From the NCBI GenBank assembly GCA_035578175.1, contig JAQMRL010000010.1, positions 33,038,784 to 33,102,783 of the forward strand: a stretch of 64,000 nt of DNA, in the 5' to 3' direction. Below are positions 59,806-64,000 of this stretch, one piece after another. Made by a program: the position numbers and the translations under genes. The DNA comes from Catonia carolina (lineage: Eukaryota > Arthropoda > Insecta > Hemiptera > Achilidae). Each line of letters starts with the position of its first letter. Positions within the stretch are counted from its first letter, which is position 1. The notes beneath the pieces were generated by a model. That model had not been told where the DNA came from. It worked only from the letters and a program-made list of their open reading frames with translations, and searched no databases.

Positions 59806-60410
59806 TTATAATAAATACTGTGGTAAAAATTAAATTAAAAATTTTACAAATACGTATTGTTATCTAATGATTTTTCATAATACTTAAGTTAGTACAGCGG
59901 CAATTTTATGATTAGCTGCAAAAACATTTTTCTAAACTTACTGCTTTGGATTTAATCTTACATAAAAATTCATAAACCAAAAGTAACGGCAATAAAAGCC
60001 TAATATTTCTGAGTTAAATATTTTTTAATCCATCGCTTAAATTAAAGACATTAAACAATAAACGTAAATGGGTTAAAGAAGTTAGAAAGGCAATTGAGAA
60101 AACCGGAATAACTGAGAAAACTTAATGAACCGAAAAAAAATCAGAGAAATAATTAAGGACTTTTAAGGGTTTCCATGAAGATAAAAAATAGAACATCTGG
60201 TGGATAGAAGAAAGGAGAAAAGCCAACACTGAACAAATGCTGAGAATGTGGGCTGCAAAAAGAGCTTCTAAACGTCTAGTCATCTCACATGTTTTAAAAT
60301 TGGCCCTATACGAAAAAAATACTAAAATTTTATTAGTTTTTGGTAAAATTATTAGTGGGAATTTTTTAAATTGTCATCATTTTCCTTTGTCCGTACGTCA
60401 CACCCAGATG
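59806..60410. other. Unassigned spacer
   Basis: No recognised feature. The + frame at 60237-60428 has no motif. Confidence 0.4.
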
Positions 60411-61215
60411 GCAAACTATAAGAGATAGCAACAAACGGTTTTCGGATTTATAATCTTCAGAAAAAGTTTGTGGGTCTAACTTAGGCACCAGAGTTCCGAT
60501 TTCGACCGAAAGTGGCCCAAAACCGGAAGTCAAAAAATCGAAGTCAGAAACTATGAGAGATCACAACAAACGGTTTTCGGATTCGTAATCTACCCAAATA
60601 AATAGTGGGCCTGAATTGGGGTTGAAGTTCCGGTTTCAACAGGAATTCAAAGTCGGAATTCGGAAACAAAAATAGTGTTATTAGATTCCTCTTAAAGAGT
60701 AGATATAGATATCACCTGCTCATAACAGACAGGTGGAGTGTCAAATTATTTACACGCAATCTGTTCGTTGCAGGGCTAAAATAAATAGTTCTGTTTCTTA
60801 TTACATGGTCAGCCAATTTAATGACTAAATCATTTAAGAAGAGAAGAGATAGAGGTGTAAAAGACACTAATCACAGTTATCTCCTCTGAAAGTTATGAAT
60901 TTCATTATACAGCCAGACCCTGTGGTGAATGAAGTGAAGGTGTCATTTGCAGAGTGGAAAATATATGCTTTTCAGAGGCCCCGCATGCTGATAAGCGTAC
61001 TTTTACATTCAAAGAGGAAGGCATGGTAAACCACCTCACTCCTTGTTTTACTTAGTAAAACCTCTACAGGTTCAAACCAGCCTTCGGCTGATGACCTAAA
61101 CAACAACATAGATATCACTGGGTTTGAAGTTCCTGATTCGACCGGAAGTCAAGGAATCAAAATCGGAATTTGGGAACAAAAATACTGTAATTCGATTCCT
61201 CTTAAAGGGAAAATA
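60411..61215 (+). repeat. Degenerate tandem repeat of about 130 bp, split by A
   Basis: AACAAACGGTTTTCGGATT occurs at about 60431 and 60567, and GATTCCTCTTAAAG at about 60684 and 61193. Blocks of the type GAAGTTCC-GATTCGACCGGAAGTC recur three times. The A element at 60716-61107 interrupts it. Confidence 0.7.
60716..61107 (+). mobile_element. Retroposon A, reference full-length copy
   Basis: 392 bp, from CTGCTCATAACAGACAGGTG to CTAAACAACAAC, with the perfect 11-bp duplication ATAGATATCAC (60705-60715, 61108-61118). It has a (CAA)n tail. No clear pol III box pair was found. The identical unit length in several copies argues for a SINE-like element rather than randomly truncated LINEs. Confidence 0.93.
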
Positions 61216-61814
61216 CAGAAATCACAAGTGGTTTTTGTCCTAAGTCTTTTTAAATATGGCCACCAGCCGTGAGACACGTCATCTCATGAAAGGGATTTTT
61301 CACAATTCACTTTGTATTTTAAAGTACAGTACTCATGTATGTTAAAAATAAAAGCTTTAAGTACATTTTAGTACTTAAAGCTTTCATTTTTTTATATTTA
61401 CTACTTTTTAAATCTAAAATATTACTATTTAGGACAGTTATACATCATTATTATTCTCTTTAATAATCGCAATAACTGAATTTAGTTTAATAACAAAAAA
61501 ACCTTAAAAAATTTGTTATTAATAAATAACATTATTTTATTGGTACTAATAAAAATGGTGTACTTTGTTTCCCATTTTACGATCAAATAAATTTAGTACA
61601 AAAGATCAAATGATCGTTAATTAAATTTTCCGTTAAGTAAATTTAAAAAGTGTTTTTTGTTATAAGGCTAAACTGAGCTACATTGTTATTTTTATTAAAG
61701 TGCATTCTGATATCTAATAAGTAGTTCATTTGACCTTTAAAAAATGTTACATTCTGTTTTACGAATAATAATAAATTCCTTCGATTTAAATCAAATAACA
61801 TCTACTTTACAGCT
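61216..61814. other. AT-rich spacer with a short palindrome
   Basis: At 61351-61384 AAAGCTTTAAGTAC is followed by six bases and its exact reverse complement. Nothing else recognised. Confidence 0.6.
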
Positions 61815-61885
61815 ATCTCCGTGGTGTAGTGGTTAGTTTTGTAGGTTGTAAAGCGGAAGGTCCATATTCGATTCCCGGGTAGGAT
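61815..61885 (+). mobile_element. tRNA-like relic (SINE head or pseudo-tRNA)
   Basis: A box TGGTGTAGTGGTTAG and B box ATTCGATTCCC at tRNA spacing. The acceptor and T stems do not pair properly, so it is not called as a tRNA gene. The sequence after it matches no other SINE here. Confidence 0.5.
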
Positions 61886-61967
61886 CAGCAAATTATTGTA
61901 ATTCAATCGTTCCATAACCCTTTATAGTCACTAATGATTAAGCATTTGTTGAGACTTTAAATGAATT

Positions 61968-62785
61968 AAAAAAATCTGGTGTGAAACACTCACACAACTT
62001 TCTCTTGCCAATGCAAATAATTAACAATAAACCTAACATTAATAATAAAATATTAGAAATAAACAAAAAACTAACCTCAAAAACATAACCTTATTTTAAT
62101 CATGAGTGAATGATGCAAAATGAAAATCAACCTCAGTTTGGCTTAGAAATACGGAAAATCACTCTTTCTCTCTAAACTAGGCTCTGTAGAGAAAAATGCT
62201 TGAAATAAAAGTTGTAGATATTTTAATTTTCTATAAATTAAATTATATACACTTTTGTCGTAAAATGCATACTAAGGCCGAAATCTTAAAAAATCAATTT
62301 TTCACACATTTTCGAGAAAAAAAACAGAAAATCGCAAATTACCGCTAAACTAAGCGTTATACAAAAAATTGTTTCAAATAAAAGTTGTAGAATTTTCAAT
62401 TCTCTACAACTTTTATTATATAAAGTTTTGCGCTAAAATGCATATTAAAGCTGTAATCTTAAAAAAATAACGTTTTTACGTGAAAACAGCCTCACCCAGA
62501 ATTTCAGCAAACATGACGCCTACCCTATCTTGTAGAGAATAAAAAATTGAGTAAACCAAACGATTTTAAAAAAAATCGTAGGACCAATTTTTGAGAAAAT
62601 CGCAAAAAGTGAAAAATTACACGAATAAACTACCACTTCCGGTTGACCGATTTTGATGAAAATGTTCGTGTCGAGTCCGGTAGTGGTACGTAACTTAAGT
62701 TTCAAGTTTCAAGTTCGTACGATGTTCCGTTCTTGAGATATTCAGTTCACACACACACACACGCGCGCGCGCGCGCGCACGCACG

Positions 62786-62853
<68 letters not shown>

Positions 62854-62987
62854 GACCAATCGCTAAAAACATGTTTTTTGGGTTCAGGGGGTCTGAAAAC
62901 GTATAGATCCGGTGAAAACTCGATTTCGAAAAATCGACATGAAAACAATACTTTCCTTCCTATATATTCATATAGGCAAGAGAAAGT
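61968..62987 (-). mobile_element. C element copy 11
   Basis: Complete minus copy of about 1.02 kb. It closely resembles copy 1 (6427-7370). An expanded AC/GC microsatellite at 62749-62852 explains the extra length. The frames at 62520-62948 are parts of the element. Confidence 0.9.
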
Positions 62988-63402
62988 AAAAACATTTTAA
63001 GACAAACGCTGGGATTGCATTGTTCAGAGTTTGCTTCACTGGGTGATTTACTCATCAAGGCTGAACAAGTCATTAATTTAGTTAATGAACCAAAAATATA
63101 GATGTTTTAACTAATTAGTAACATTTATAGTTACAAGATAACCTGGATAATCGGAACCCCGGGTAATTCGAACTCCTAAAAAAAAAGGTTGCAGTAAGGT
63201 GCCGTGTCTACCACGTTACTCTTCAGTAAATTGATATTGTTGCACTTATCGTTTCAGGATCTGGGTAAAATAAATATTTAACCAACTATCGTTTAAAGTT
63301 ACAAGTATTTATTACAAACTATAAATTACAAATTATAATTTTACTTAAATCTATAAATAAATTATAATTAAATTTAATTATAATAAATAATAAACTATTT
63401 AC
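62988..63402. other. Unassigned AT-rich spacer
   Basis: About 400 bp. No feature recognised. Confidence 0.45.
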
Positions 63403-63795
63403 CTTGTACATAACGGGCAGGTGGAGTGTTAAATTAATTGCACTCGATCTGTTGGTTCCAGAGCCACAAAAAATAGTTCTGTTTCTTATCATATAGTCAG
63501 CTAATTATATGACTGAACTATTTAAGAACAGAAGAGGTAGAGGCGTAAAAGACACTAGTCAGAGTTGTCTTCTCTAAGAGTAATGAATTTCATTATACAG
63601 CCAGACCCTGTGGTGAATGAAGTGAAGGTTTCATTTGCAGGGTGGAAATTAGATGTTTTTCGGTCTGGCATGCTGATAAGCATACTCTTTCAACTTAGTG
63701 AAGATGGCATTACACTCCTCATTTTACTCACTCCTCGTTTTTACTTGGGAAAACCTCTAGAGCTTCAAACCAGCCTTTCGGCTGTTGACCTAAAC
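63403..63795 (+). mobile_element. Retroposon A, full-length
   Basis: 393 bp with the perfect 11-bp duplication AAACTATTTAC (63392-63402, 63796-63806). Small internal rearrangements lie near 63660-63740 (GGTCTGGCATGC, duplicated CACTCCTC). The 83-codon frame is the family sequence. Confidence 0.92.
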
Positions 63796-64000
63796 AAACT
63801 ATTTACAATAAATTAATGACATGAAGTAAACGTAACAAATTATAAGATTATGTTTGCTGTTAATTTTACTAAATACCGCATACTGGAAGTTTTTACAAAA
63901 GGTCAACAAACACATTATAACATGACACCATTACAAAAGAGCTAATTATCTAAATAAATACATCGACCCTTTTAGGTAGTCGTCACAACGATAGGCCTAT

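Noticed and set aside
63565..63816. Recurring peptide VNEVKVSFAGWK... in many frames
   Set aside because: It appears because copies of retroposon A are homologous. Frames differ by indels among copies and there is no consistent start or full ORF.

Overview
This is a gene-poor, AT-rich stretch of a eukaryotic nuclear genome, densely packed with transposable-element remnants. It is almost certainly from an arthropod, most likely an insect; a sap-feeding bug would fit but is not proven. The evidence is mariner, hAT and jockey-like elements, tRNA-derived SINEs, GT-AG introns and no bacterial-style operons. Nearly all open reading frames are shadows of repeats.

Host gene: the only convincing host coding sequence is on the + strand, an internal exon at 14357-14601 followed by a very short last coding exon at 17700-17713. 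The splice phases match, and a perfect TACTAAC branch-point motif lies 24 bases upstream of the second exon. The 3.1-kb intron between them is filled with nested elements: a SINE carrying a hAT, a truncated SINE, a SINE carrying a TA-target MITE, and a retroposon. The 5.9 kb that follow are very AT-rich and hold no gene I can support; the first part is probably 3' UTR.

Repeat families, with letters used throughout. A: a roughly 392-bp retroposon with a (CAA)n tail and 9-11-bp target duplications. B, G and H: SINE-like elements with tRNA-like promoters. E: a 306-bp tRNA-derived SINE with a conserved palindrome. F: a SINE-like insert. C and D: related elements of about 0.95 kb with 13-bp terminal inverted repeats, terminal hairpins, an internal GT/AC microsatellite and two internal repeat modules; C has eleven copies and D two or three. 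I: an unclassified repeat present twice in opposite orientation. Smaller numbers of other elements are present: two dead mariners, two hAT remnants, a MULE-like foldback, a solo LTR and several 5'-truncated LINE tails.

Layout: 1-6 kb, solo LTR and fragments; 6.4-11 kb, two mariners each interrupted by another element; 14-18 kb, host gene 3' end; 18-23.6 kb, AT-rich; 23.6-31 kb, nested A/B/G/E and a D-C-D-Y-C-Y complex with long direct repeats; 31-45 kb, scattered A, C, E, F and LINE tails; 45-47.8 kb, tandem array and family I; 48-54 kb, A carrying a hAT, C, second family I; 54-55 kb, purine-rich minisatellite; 56-58.9 kb, D with a LINE insert, a near-perfect 80-bp-arm palindrome, and C; 59.6-63.8 kb, SINE B, tandem repeat split by A, C, and A.

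No operon, CRISPR, rRNA or functional tRNA gene was seen. The most unusual items are the C/D family, the two C copies flanked by direct repeats of about 280-400 bp that break at T runs, and the large palindrome at 57.6 kb.
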